Part shown: positions 8,446 to 16,341 of the stretch, piece by piece
Numbering within the stretch: the first letter of the stretch is position 1
Layout of the letters: every line of letters starts with the position of its first letter
Source of the DNA: Pararhodobacter marinus
GTDB taxonomy: Bacteria > Pseudomonadota > Alphaproteobacteria > Rhodobacterales > Rhodobacteraceae
Length of the DNA stretch: 64,000 nucleotides
Assembly: GCF_003122215.1 (NCBI RefSeq)
Contig: NZ_QEYD01000008.1
Location: 1-64,000, forward strand
Reading direction: 5' to 3'
Notes under the pieces: model-generated
Seen by the model: only the letters and a program-made list of their open reading frames with translations
Databases searched by the model: none
Told to the model about the DNA's origin: nothing
Translations under genes and position numbers: made by a program

Positions 8446-9693
8446 ATGTCGGAAATTCTTGTTCTCGGGGCCGGGATGGTGGGGGTCTCCACCGCGCTGG
8501 CGCTGCAGGAAAAGGGCCATGCGGTCACGCTGGCCGACCGCCGCGAACCGGGGCGCGAGACCAGCTTCGGCAATGCGGGCATCATTCAGGTCGAAGCCGC
8601 CGAACCCTACGCGATGCCGCGCGCCATGGGCGAGCTCTTGCGCTATGCGCTGGGGCGGTCGAACGATCTTGTCTGGTCGCCCTCGGGCGTCGCCGGCATG
8701 GCGCCCGCCCTGTGGCGCTACTGGCTGGCCTCGGCGCCGTCGCGCCGGGCGGCGCTGGGCGCGGTCTATGCGCAGATGACCGCGCGCTCGACCGCCGATC
8801 ACGCGCCGCTGATCGCGGCCTCGGGATCCGAGAACCTGATCGCGCGCGACGGGCTGGCGCTGGTGTTCCGACATGCCGCCGGGTTCGAGGCCGAAGCGGC
8901 GAATGCCGCGCGGCTGGCCGAAACCTATGGCATCGAATCGCGCGTTCTGGACGGCGCCGAATGGCTGCGCGAGGAGCCGGCGCTGAAAGCGGCACCGGCG
9001 GGCGCGGTGCATTACACCAAAAGCTGGAGCGTCGCCGATCCCGGCGCCCTGACGGCGGCCTATGCCGACCTGTTCGTGCGGCGCGGCGGGCGGTTCGTGC
9101 AGGTGGACGCCGACAGCCTGAGCGCCACGCCGTCCGGCTGGCGCGTCAGGGGACCCGAAGGCCCGATCTCGGCCGCGCGGGCCGTGCTGTGCCTGGGGCC
9201 CTGGACCGGCGCGCTGCTGCGCCGGTTCGGCCTGCGCGTGCCGATGGTTCTGAAGCGTGGCTATCACGCGCATTACGATGCGCCGCAGCGTCCGCGCCGC
9301 CCCTATCTGGATGCCGATAACGGCGTTGTCCTGACGCCCATGCGCGACGGTTTGCGGATGGCCACCGGCGCCGCGCTGGTGCCGCAGGGCGCGCCCGCCG
9401 ATCCGCGCCAGTTGCGCCGGGCCGAGCGCCAGGTCGCGGACCTGATCGAGCTGGGACCGCGCGTCGAGGCGCCGCAATGGTTCGGCACGCGCCCCTGCCT
9501 GCCCGGAATGCTGCCGATGGTCGGCGCGGTGCCGGGCCAGACCGGCCTGTGGGTCAATTTCGGTCACGGCCACCAGGGCCTCACGCTGGGCCCGACCACC
9601 GCCGGCCTGCTGGCCCAAGCCATGGCGGGCGAGACTTCCCCGCTTCACGATGCGCTGGCGCCCGCCACGCAGCTCAAAAGGACAATTCGATGA
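8446..9693 (+). CDS. FAD-dependent D-amino-acid dehydrogenase/oxidase (DadA-like)
   Basis: A 415-residue DAO-fold flavoenzyme. The N-terminal dinucleotide motif ILVLGAGMVGVSTALALQEK and the early TSFGNAGII segment are characteristic of DadA-like dehydrogenases. The C-terminal GTRPCLPGMLPMVGAVPGQ and FGHGHQGLTLGPTTAGLLA form the second FAD/substrate signature. It should oxidise a D-amino acid, secondary amine or related compound to an imine, passing electrons to the membrane quinone pool or oxygen. Together with the upstream RidA it makes a plausible oxidation-plus-imine-hydrolysis pair. Its TGA overlaps the next ATG (ATGA at 9690). Substrate is not predictable; glycine or sarcosine-type oxidases are alternatives. 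Confidence 0.86.
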   Translation: MSEILVLGAGMVGVSTALALQEKGHAVTLADRREPGRETSFGNAGIIQVEAAEPYAMPRAMGELLRYALGRSNDLVWSPSGVAGMAPALWRYWLASAPSRRAALGAVYAQMTARSTADHAPLIAASGSENLIARDGLALVFRHAAGFEAEAANAARLAETYGIESRVLDGAEWLREEPALKAAPAGAVHYTKSWSVADPGALTAAYADLFVRRGGRFVQVDADSLSATPSGWRVRGPEGPISAARAVLCLGPWTGALLRRFGLRVPMVLKRGYHAHYDAPQRPRRPYLDADNGVVLTPMRDGLRMATGAALVPQGAPADPRQLRRAERQVADLIELGPRVEAPQWFGTRPCLPGMLPMVGAVPGQTGLWVNFGHGHQGLTLGPTTAGLLAQAMAGETSPLHDALAPATQLKRTIR

Positions 9694-10991
9694 CGCAACC
9701 GCTCGCCACTCCGAACCCGAAGATCCCGGTCGATGCCGCGCGTCTCGATGCCGCCCATGCCGCCGCACTGAACGCCTATGTCGCGCGCAACCCGGGCAGT
9801 GCCGCCGCGCTCGACCGCGCGCGCCGGGTCCTGCCCGGCGGCAATACCCGCACCTCGCTCTGGTCCGAACCCTTCCCGCTCTGCATCGAGGGCGGCGAGG
9901 GCTGCCGCATCCGCGACGTGGACGGGCATGTCTATGTCGACCTGCTGGGCGAGTTCACCGCGGGCATCTTCGGCCATTCCTCGCCGGTCCTGGCCAAGGC
10001 GCTGGCCGATGCCCATGCGCGCGGGATCAACCTGTCCTCGCACACGCCCTACGAGGTCGAGCTGGCCGAGCGGCTTTGCGCCCGGTTCCCCTCGATGGAT
10101 CGCGTGCGCTTCGCCAATTCCGGGACCGAGGCCAACCTGATGGCCGTGACCGCCGCGCGGCTGGTCACCGGGCGCGGCACGGTCGTGGTGTTCAAGGGCG
10201 GCTATCACGGCGGGTTCCTGACCTTCGGCGGCGGCGGATCGCCGGTCAACGTGCCCTTCGACTATGCCTGCCTGCCCTATAACGACATCGACGCGGCCAC
10301 GGCCGAGTTCGCGGCGCATGGGGACAAGATCGCCTGCGTGCTGGTCGAGCCGATGCTGGGCGCGGGGGGCTGCATTCCGGGCGCGCCGGACTTTCTGCAG
10401 GCCTTGCGCAAGCTTGCCAGCGAACACGGTGCCTTCCTGATTTTCGACGAGGTGCAGACCGCGCGGATGAGCGAAGGCGGCGCGCAGGCGCGGCTGGGCA
10501 TCACACCCGACATGACCACGGTGGGCAAGTTCTTCGGCGGCGGTCTGGCCTTTGGCGCCTTCGGCGGGCGGGCCGACATCATGGACCATTTCGACCCCTC
10601 GCGCGCCGGGTCGCTGCCGCATGCGGGCACGTTCAACAACAACAGCCTGACCATGGCGGCGGGCGTGACGGCGATCGACACCTACCTGACCGCCGTATCG
10701 CTTGACGCGCTCTATGCGCGCGGCGAGACGCTGCGGGCGAGCCTCACTGCCCTTTTCGCCGAGCGCGGGCTGCCCTTCCGGGTCAGCGGCATGGGCGCGA
10801 TCATGAACATCCATCCCGACAGCGGCGTCTCGGCCGAAATGGATCGCAAGCTGCTCGCGCTGTTGCACCTGACGATGCAGGAACGGGGCTATTACTTCGC
10901 CGCGCGGGGTCTCATGGCGCTGTCCTTTGCCATCGGCGATGACGAGATCGCCGGCTTTCTGGCCGCTCTGGGCGAAGGGATCGGGCTGTGA
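9690..10991 (+). CDS. Class III PLP aminotransferase, beta-amino-acid (beta-phenylalanine) transaminase type
   Basis: A 433-residue fold-type I aminotransferase of the glutamate-1-semialdehyde mutase-like branch. Visible are FANSGTEANLMAVTAA (phosphate binding), KGGYHGG, the Asp of FDEVQTAR that holds the pyridine nitrogen, and the Schiff-base Lys in TTVGKFFGGGLAFGAFGG. The sequence closely resembles what I remember of Variovorax beta-phenylalanine aminotransferase, including the two Arg residues that bind the substrate carboxylate (NTRTSLW near residue 50 and AARGLMALS near 410). That points to a beta-amino acid amino donor rather than to heme synthesis. The ATG overlaps the preceding stop by 4 bp. 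Confidence 0.8.
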   Translation: MTQPLATPNPKIPVDAARLDAAHAAALNAYVARNPGSAAALDRARRVLPGGNTRTSLWSEPFPLCIEGGEGCRIRDVDGHVYVDLLGEFTAGIFGHSSPVLAKALADAHARGINLSSHTPYEVELAERLCARFPSMDRVRFANSGTEANLMAVTAARLVTGRGTVVVFKGGYHGGFLTFGGGGSPVNVPFDYACLPYNDIDAATAEFAAHGDKIACVLVEPMLGAGGCIPGAPDFLQALRKLASEHGAFLIFDEVQTARMSEGGAQARLGITPDMTTVGKFFGGGLAFGAFGGRADIMDHFDPSRAGSLPHAGTFNNNSLTMAAGVTAIDTYLTAVSLDALYARGETLRASLTALFAERGLPFRVSGMGAIMNIHPDSGVSAEMDRKLLALLHLTMQERGYYFAARGLMALSFAIGDDEIAGFLAALGEGIGL

Positions 10992-12499
10992 TCGAAAGGG
11001 GCTTCGACTGCGTTCTGCGCGGGGGCCGGGTGATGGATCCTGCGACCGGGTTCGACCGTGTCGCGGATATCGGGCTGTGCGACGGCCGGATCGTTGCCAT
11101 CGGCGGCGACCTGGGCGCGGGGCGCGTCGAATTGCAGGCTGAGGGGCTGGTCGTGGCGCCGGGCTTTGTCGACATCCACGCGCATGGCCAGTCGCTGGCC
11201 GCCGACCGGATGCAGGCTTTCGACGGCGTGACTACCGCGCTGGAACTGGAAGTGGGCGCGCTGCCGGTCCGGGACTGGTACGCCGCGCAATCCGGGCGCC
11301 GGCGGGTGTGCAATTACGGCACCTCGGCGGCCTGGCTCTTCGCCCGCCAACAGGTGAAGATCGGCCTGGCGCCGGATGCCAGCGTGTCGTCGATGATCGG
11401 CATGGGGCAGGGGGCGGACGACCGCCGCTGGTCGGTCGAGGCCGCAAGCGACACCGAGGCGGAACGCATCGCCGACCATCTGCGCGCGGCGCTGGAAGAC
11501 GGCGCCATCGGCATCGGCATCCCCAATGGCTACGCGCCCGGCGCCGGGATCAAGGAGCTTGCGCTCGTCTGCGATCTGGCCGCCGAGGCCGGAAGCGTGA
11601 CCTTCACCCATATCGCCAATGCCTCGAATATCGACCTGGAAAGCTCGGTCGACAGCTATGTGCAGATCATCGGACTGGCCGGGGCCACCGGCGCGCATAT
11701 GCATGTCTGCCACCTGAACTCGACCTCGCTTCTGGATGTCGAGCGGGCCGCGCAGGTGCTGGGCCGGGCACAGGCGCAGGGCCTGCCGATCACGGTCGAG
11801 GCCTATCCCTATGGCACCGGCTCGACGGTGGTCAGCGCGGGCTTCCTGCAACAGCCCGATTTCACCGGCCGCACCGGATCGACCTATGACCGGGTCGAGC
11901 TGTTGCGCACGGGCGAGCGGTTCACCGATGCGGGCGCCGTACGCGACGCCGCGGCGCGGGATTCGGGCGATATCATCCTGTGGCATTTCCTCGATACCCA
12001 GAACGATCCCGAGCATCAGCGCCTGCTGGACGTGTCGGTGCTCTATCCCGGCGGGGCCATCGCCTCGGACGCGCTGCCCTGGGTGATGCCCGATGGCAGC
12101 CTGTACGAAGGCGAAGCCTGGCCGCTGCCGGAAACGGCGGTGTCGCATCCGCGCTCGTCCGGGACCTTCACGCGATTTCTGGGCGACTATGTGCGCGAGC
12201 GGGGCAAGATCGGCCTGATGGAGGCGCTGGCCAAATGCACGATCATTCCCACGCGGGTGATCGAGGCATCGGCCCCGGCCATGCGGCGCAAGGGGCGGGT
12301 GCAGGTGGGCTGCGATGCCGATCTGGTCGTCTTCGACCCCGCCGGCCTGCGCGACTGCGCCACGTTCCGGGACATGAACCGTCCGGCGCAGGGGATGCGG
12401 CACGTGATCGTCAACGGCGTCCCGGTCATCCGCGACGGCGCGCTGGATACGGACGCGGCGCCCGGCCGGGCGATCCGGGGCCGGGGCCTGTCGCCATGA
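10988..12499 (+). CDS. Amidohydrolase-superfamily N-acyl-D-amino-acid deacylase-like enzyme
   Basis: A 503-residue metal-dependent amidohydrolase. The small beta-sandwich wraps the ends (LRGGRVMDPATG at the start, VGCDADLVVFDPA near the end), and the metal site begins with HAH at 64-66 (GFVDIHAHG). A likely bridging Glu (GVTTALELEVG), His residues in FTHIANAS and HMHVCHLNS, and an Asp in AIASDALPW follow. The layout matches D-aminoacylase/N-acyl-D-glutamate deacylase. It probably removes an acyl or carbamoyl group to free an amino acid for the neighbouring oxidase or transaminase. It starts at GTG 10988, whose TG is shared with the upstream TGA. Dihydroorotase/hydantoinase-type chemistry is possible. 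Confidence 0.8.
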   Translation: MIERGFDCVLRGGRVMDPATGFDRVADIGLCDGRIVAIGGDLGAGRVELQAEGLVVAPGFVDIHAHGQSLAADRMQAFDGVTTALELEVGALPVRDWYAAQSGRRRVCNYGTSAAWLFARQQVKIGLAPDASVSSMIGMGQGADDRRWSVEAASDTEAERIADHLRAALEDGAIGIGIPNGYAPGAGIKELALVCDLAAEAGSVTFTHIANASNIDLESSVDSYVQIIGLAGATGAHMHVCHLNSTSLLDVERAAQVLGRAQAQGLPITVEAYPYGTGSTVVSAGFLQQPDFTGRTGSTYDRVELLRTGERFTDAGAVRDAAARDSGDIILWHFLDTQNDPEHQRLLDVSVLYPGGAIASDALPWVMPDGSLYEGEAWPLPETAVSHPRSSGTFTRFLGDYVRERGKIGLMEALAKCTIIPTRVIEASAPAMRRKGRVQVGCDADLVVFDPAGLRDCATFRDMNRPAQGMRHVIVNGVPVIRDGALDTDAAPGRAIRGRGLSP

Positions 12500-13407
12500 G
12501 CGCGCCCGTTCCGGTCATCGTGGTCACGGGCTTTCTGGGCGCGGGCAAGACGACGTTCATCAACCGACTGCTCGACAGCGGACAGCGCCGCATCGCCGCC
12601 ATCGTCAACGATTTCGGCGCGATCAATGTCGATGTCGAGCTGATCGAGGGGCAGGTCGACGCGGTGATCGGGCTGGATAACGGCTGCATCTGCTGCAGCC
12701 TGCAGGGCGACCTGCTGCGCGCGCTCAAGCAGGTGCTGGCGCATGATCCCGAAGCCATCGTGATCGAGGCCTCGGGCGTGTCCGACCCGCGCGGCATCGT
12801 GCAGACGCTGGCGGATCCGGTGCTCTGGGCCGATCTGCGGCTGGATTGCACGCTGTGCCTCATCGACGCCGAGGACATCGCCGAGACCCCGGAACGCATG
12901 GACGACCCGGTCTGGCGCGCGCAGGTGCAGGGTTCGGATTTCGCCTTTCTGTCGAAGGCGGGCGACGGGGATGCGTCGGCGCTGCGTGTGCGGATCGGGG
13001 CCGGTTTCCGCGTCCGGGTCTTCGACACGCGCGACGCGCTGCCGATGGACGTGCTGTTCTCGGGGGCCGGGGGGACGGCCGCCCATGACCCCGCCGGGAT
13101 CGTGCAGGACGCGTCCCGCTTTGCCTCGCTGAACTGGGAAAGCGCGGCGCCGTTGCCGTTCAACGGGTTCCAGCGGCTGATGGAGGATCTGGCCCCGGCG
13201 CTTTACCGCGCGAAGGGCTTCGTGTCGCTGATCGAACGGCCCGGTGCGCCGCTCTTGTTCCAGATGGTCGGACGACGCGCCACGTTCGAGCCCGCGGCGA
13301 AGCCCGTCGCGGGCTGTCGTCTGGTGCTGATCGGCGCGCGGGAGACATTCGATGTCGAGATGGCCCGCGGACGGCTGACGGCACTGGCAGAAGGAGACGC
13401 GCCATGA
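12496..13407 (+). CDS. CobW/P47K (G3E) family GTP-binding metallochaperone-like protein
   Basis: A 303-residue G3E P-loop GTPase. Walker A is GFLGAGKT at residues 12-19, and the metal-binding CxCC motif is CICC at 64-67 in DNGCICCS. The C-terminal part is a CobW_C-like domain (KGFVSLIERP and later). Such proteins deliver zinc or another metal to client enzymes at the cost of GTP. Encoded between two binuclear metallohydrolases, with 4 bp overlaps on both sides, it is probably their dedicated metal-insertion factor. The guanine-specificity motif is altered (SKAGD in place of NKxD), so base preference may be relaxed. The start is ATG 12496; longer in-frame extension runs into the preceding gene and is not real. 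Confidence 0.87.
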   Translation: MSAPVPVIVVTGFLGAGKTTFINRLLDSGQRRIAAIVNDFGAINVDVELIEGQVDAVIGLDNGCICCSLQGDLLRALKQVLAHDPEAIVIEASGVSDPRGIVQTLADPVLWADLRLDCTLCLIDAEDIAETPERMDDPVWRAQVQGSDFAFLSKAGDGDASALRVRIGAGFRVRVFDTRDALPMDVLFSGAGGTAAHDPAGIVQDASRFASLNWESAAPLPFNGFQRLMEDLAPALYRAKGFVSLIERPGAPLLFQMVGRRATFEPAAKPVAGCRLVLIGARETFDVEMARGRLTALAEGDAP

Positions 13408-14450
13408 GCGACAGACACGGCAAGGTTCAGACCGTTACGGGACTGGTCGAGCCCGGAACGCTGGGCGCCACGCTGATGCATGAGCATCTGTTCATCGATC
13501 TCAATCCGCCCGCCTTTCGCGGCGACACCCTGCCCGAGGGCGTCACCGACGACCCGCTGGACATGTGCAACTGCTTTCGCGCGCGCTACGGGCAGGGGCA
13601 TTTCACCGACAATTACCGCATCGACGATTTCGCCGTGGTCCGCGACGAGGTGCAGGAAATGGCCCGCGCCGGCGGCGGGGCGATCGTCGATCTGACCGTC
13701 GGCGGGCTGGGGCCGCGCCCGCTGCTGCTGCGCCGGATGGCCGAGGAAACGGGCGTGCCCATCGTCATGGGCGCGGGGCATTATGTCGAGGAATACCAGC
13801 TGGCCGAAACCGCCGGGATGAGCGTGGAGCAGCTGGTGGCCCAGATCACCGATCAGGTTCTGGTCGGCGCCTGGGGCACGGATGTGAAGGCCGGGATCAT
13901 CGGCGAGATCGGCTGCCAGTCGCCTTGGACCGAGCGCGAGAAGAAGGTGATGGAAGCCGCCATCGAGGCGCAGGCGGCGACCGGGGCCGCGCTGAATGTG
14001 CATCCGGGGCGCGAGGCCGACCAGCCGCAGGAAGTGGCGGATTTCGTGGCCGCGCGCGGCGGGCCGATGGACCGGCTGATCCTGAGCCATATCGACCGGA
14101 CGATCTTTGACGAGGACACGCTGTTCCGGCTGGCCGATACCGGCGCGGTGATCGAATATGACCTGTTCGGCTGGGAGACGAGCTATTACTGGCCCAATCC
14201 CGATATCGACCTGCCCAATGACGCGACCCGCATCCAGTGGCTGCGCAAGCTGGTCGAGCGCGGGCATATCGACCAGATCCTCATCAGCCACGATGTCTGC
14301 ACCAAGGGGCGGCTCGAACGTTTCGGCGGGCACGGGTTCCAGCATATCTTCGCCAATGTGGTGCCGCTGATGCTGCGGCGCGGGTTCGATCAGGCTCAGG
14401 TGGACCATATTCTGGTCACGAATCCGGCGCGGCTGCTGACGCTGCGCTGA
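13404..14450 (+). CDS. Phosphotriesterase-family metal-dependent hydrolase (PHP type)
   Basis: A 348-residue TIM-barrel hydrolase. The complete binuclear metal ligand set is present: His26 and His28 (MHEH), Glu168 (GIIGEIG), His200 (NVHPGR), His229 (LSHID) and Asp297 (ISHDV). A Glu replaces the carboxylated Lys of true phosphotriesterase, as in the E. coli phosphotriesterase homology protein. Family members act mostly as lactonases or on N-acyl/carbamoyl bonds rather than on organophosphates. It is the last gene of the tetR-linked run and overlaps the CobW gene by ATGA. The convergent acetyl-CoA hydrolase gene ends only 4 bp away, leaving no room for a conventional terminator. Confidence 0.87.
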   Translation: MSDRHGKVQTVTGLVEPGTLGATLMHEHLFIDLNPPAFRGDTLPEGVTDDPLDMCNCFRARYGQGHFTDNYRIDDFAVVRDEVQEMARAGGGAIVDLTVGGLGPRPLLLRRMAEETGVPIVMGAGHYVEEYQLAETAGMSVEQLVAQITDQVLVGAWGTDVKAGIIGEIGCQSPWTEREKKVMEAAIEAQAATGAALNVHPGREADQPQEVADFVAARGGPMDRLILSHIDRTIFDEDTLFRLADTGAVIEYDLFGWETSYYWPNPDIDLPNDATRIQWLRKLVERGHIDQILISHDVCTKGRLERFGGHGFQHIFANVVPLMLRRGFDQAQVDHILVTNPARLLTLR

Positions 14451-14454
14451 GGCG

Positions 14455-16341
14455 TCAGGCCCGGTCGGTGCGTTCCAGCGCGCCAAGCAGGGCCCAGCGT
14501 TCCAGCCGGTCTTTCAGCCCGGCGGGGCGGTCGAGTGCCATCCGGTCCAGCGCCCCGGCGTGACGCTTCGGATCCGCGCGCAGCCCTTCCCAGATCAGCC
14601 CGGCCAAGGCCCGGCGCGAGGCCTGCGCCTGTGACAGCCGGTCCAGCGCGGGCAGAAGGCGTTGTTCCACCGGGGTGAAATCGGTGCCGAACGGGAAATC
14701 GGGCAGCGCCTTGGGGCCCAGCCATGCGGCCAGCGCCTCGGGCGTGTTGCGCGTCCAGTCTTCGGGAAGGGTGAAGTCGTCCGGCAGTTTCCCCGCCTTT
14801 TTCGCCTGCGCCACCAGATCGGGCTGAAAGCGGCTGTCGGCCACGCGCAGCATCGCCCGGACGACCTCTTCGTCGCGCCTGCCGCGAAGGTCGGCCACGC
14901 CGTATTCCGTCACCACCACGTCGCGATAGGCGCGCGGCACGCTTTCATGCGGATGCTCCCAGACGATGTTCGAGCGCACCTCCCCTCCGCTTTCGCGGGT
15001 CGCGGGCAGGGTGATGATCGCCCGCGCGCCATCAAGAGCGAAGGCCTGTTCGATGAAGTTGAACTGCCCGCCGATACCGGAGACTTCGCGCCCGTCCGAG
15101 GTGGCATCGCTGACGATCCCGCCCAGAAGCGTCGCCTTCATCGCGGAATTGACGAAACGCGCATCCCGCCTTGCGGCCCGTTTCGCGCTTTCGTCGCCGT
15201 AAAGCTGGTTGGTGAACGAGACGGGCACCATCTGCAGGCGCGCGCGGGCCTCGGGCGGCAGGGACGCCAGCCGCTGATAGAAATCCCGGCAATCCACGAA
15301 AAAGCCCGCATGGATCGCCGCACCCTCCACCTCGCGGCGGATAACGCCCGCTTCGAACAGGTGCAAAAGCCCGTCCACCAGCATTTCGGTCACGCAATAC
15401 AGCCCGGTGTCGAAGGCGCCGCGTTCGGCCAGATCGGCGGGAAGGCGGGCGGCAAAGGGGCGGCCCGAGGTCATCGCGTCGAGCCGGCCCTCGTGCCGGG
15501 CGATCAGCGCATGGGCGACCGCGTCACCGATGGCGCCGATGCCGATCTGCAGCGTGCCGCCGTCGCGGATCATGCCCGCCACCTGCAACCCGATCGCGTG
15601 CTCGGCCAGCCCCACCGGGCGCTTCACGACCGAGAAAAGGTCGAAATCCGGCGGGTCGCGCAGAAGGTAATCCAGCTCGGCGCCCGAGATCGTCGCCGAA
15701 GGACCGGGCAGGGCGGGAAGATGCGCGTTCGTCTCCCCCGCCAGGATGAAGTCCAGCCGTCCCGCCTCGCGGTCGCGGAGCAGGTCGGCGGTGATGTCGG
15801 TATTGCACGACAGGTTCAGCGCGCCGTCAGGCTCTTCGGCCAGAAGCTGCAGCACCAAGTTGGGCTGCCAGCGGCGCACCACCTCCAGCGCGTGGGTATA
15901 GTTCGACGCGATATAGTGGCGCTGCGCCTGTTCCACGCCCAGCCAGCGCCCGGCCAGCATGAAGAACTCGGCCACCTCGATATTCGCGGGCAGTTGCCCC
16001 GCGCGCAGAAGGCGCGCGTATTCCGGCACCGGGTAATCGCCGAACAGCCGGGTTCGCGCGGGCCCGAGGAAGCGCTTCGCCATCCCCGCCTCTGCCTCGG
16101 GCGGCTCGAGCGTCAGCGCGGTGACGATGGACAGGCGGATGTCGGGCTGACGGGCAACGGAGCGGGTCAGCGCATCGACCAGCGTCACGGGCTTGCCCAG
16201 CCCCAGGGGCAGCGCCAGCCGGATCTCGGGGCCACAGCGCGCGATCAGGGCTTCGGCGATGGCGTCGGCATCGGCCAGAACCGGCCCCACGCGCATGGCC
16301 CCGCCGCTGATCGGCGCGTCGCTTGGCGGAACGTCAGGCAA
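14455..16341 (-). CDS. Acetyl-CoA hydrolase/transferase family protein
   Basis: A 628-residue protein of the acetyl-CoA hydrolase/CoA-transferase family (longer than the roughly 500-residue acetate CoA-transferases). The C-terminal catalytic half contains MVPVSFTNQLYGDE, the glycine-rich SGIGGQFNFIEQAF acyl-CoA loop (about residue 425) and VVVTEYGVADLRGRRDEEV. It would release or transfer CoA from acetyl-CoA or a related short acyl-CoA. It is the last gene of the beta-oxidation operon and overlaps the fadB-type gene by 8 bp, starting from TTG at 16339-16341; an ATG at 16296 (MRVGPVL) is an alternative start. Placement suggests overflow of acetyl-CoA or CoA transfer onto a fatty acid. Confidence 0.83.
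   Translation of the reverse strand: MPDVPPSDAPISGGAMRVGPVLADADAIAEALIARCGPEIRLALPLGLGKPVTLVDALTRSVARQPDIRLSIVTALTLEPPEAEAGMAKRFLGPARTRLFGDYPVPEYARLLRAGQLPANIEVAEFFMLAGRWLGVEQAQRHYIASNYTHALEVVRRWQPNLVLQLLAEEPDGALNLSCNTDITADLLRDREAGRLDFILAGETNAHLPALPGPSATISGAELDYLLRDPPDFDLFSVVKRPVGLAEHAIGLQVAGMIRDGGTLQIGIGAIGDAVAHALIARHEGRLDAMTSGRPFAARLPADLAERGAFDTGLYCVTEMLVDGLLHLFEAGVIRREVEGAAIHAGFFVDCRDFYQRLASLPPEARARLQMVPVSFTNQLYGDESAKRAARRDARFVNSAMKATLLGGIVSDATSDGREVSGIGGQFNFIEQAFALDGARAIITLPATRESGGEVRSNIVWEHPHESVPRAYRDVVVTEYGVADLRGRRDEEVVRAMLRVADSRFQPDLVAQAKKAGKLPDDFTLPEDWTRNTPEALAAWLGPKALPDFPFGTDFTPVEQRLLPALDRLSQAQASRRALAGLIWEGLRADPKRHAGALDRMALDRPAGLKDRLERWALLGALERTDRA

Noticed and set aside
9690-10991. 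hemL (glutamate-1-semialdehyde mutase) assignment
   Set aside because: The family fold fits, but the two carboxylate-binding Arg residues and the catabolic context fit a beta-amino-acid transaminase better.
13404-14450. Organophosphate-degrading phosphotriesterase
   Set aside because: The bridging residue is Glu168 rather than a carboxylated Lys, as in the PHP subgroup, which is not known for efficient organophosphate hydrolysis.
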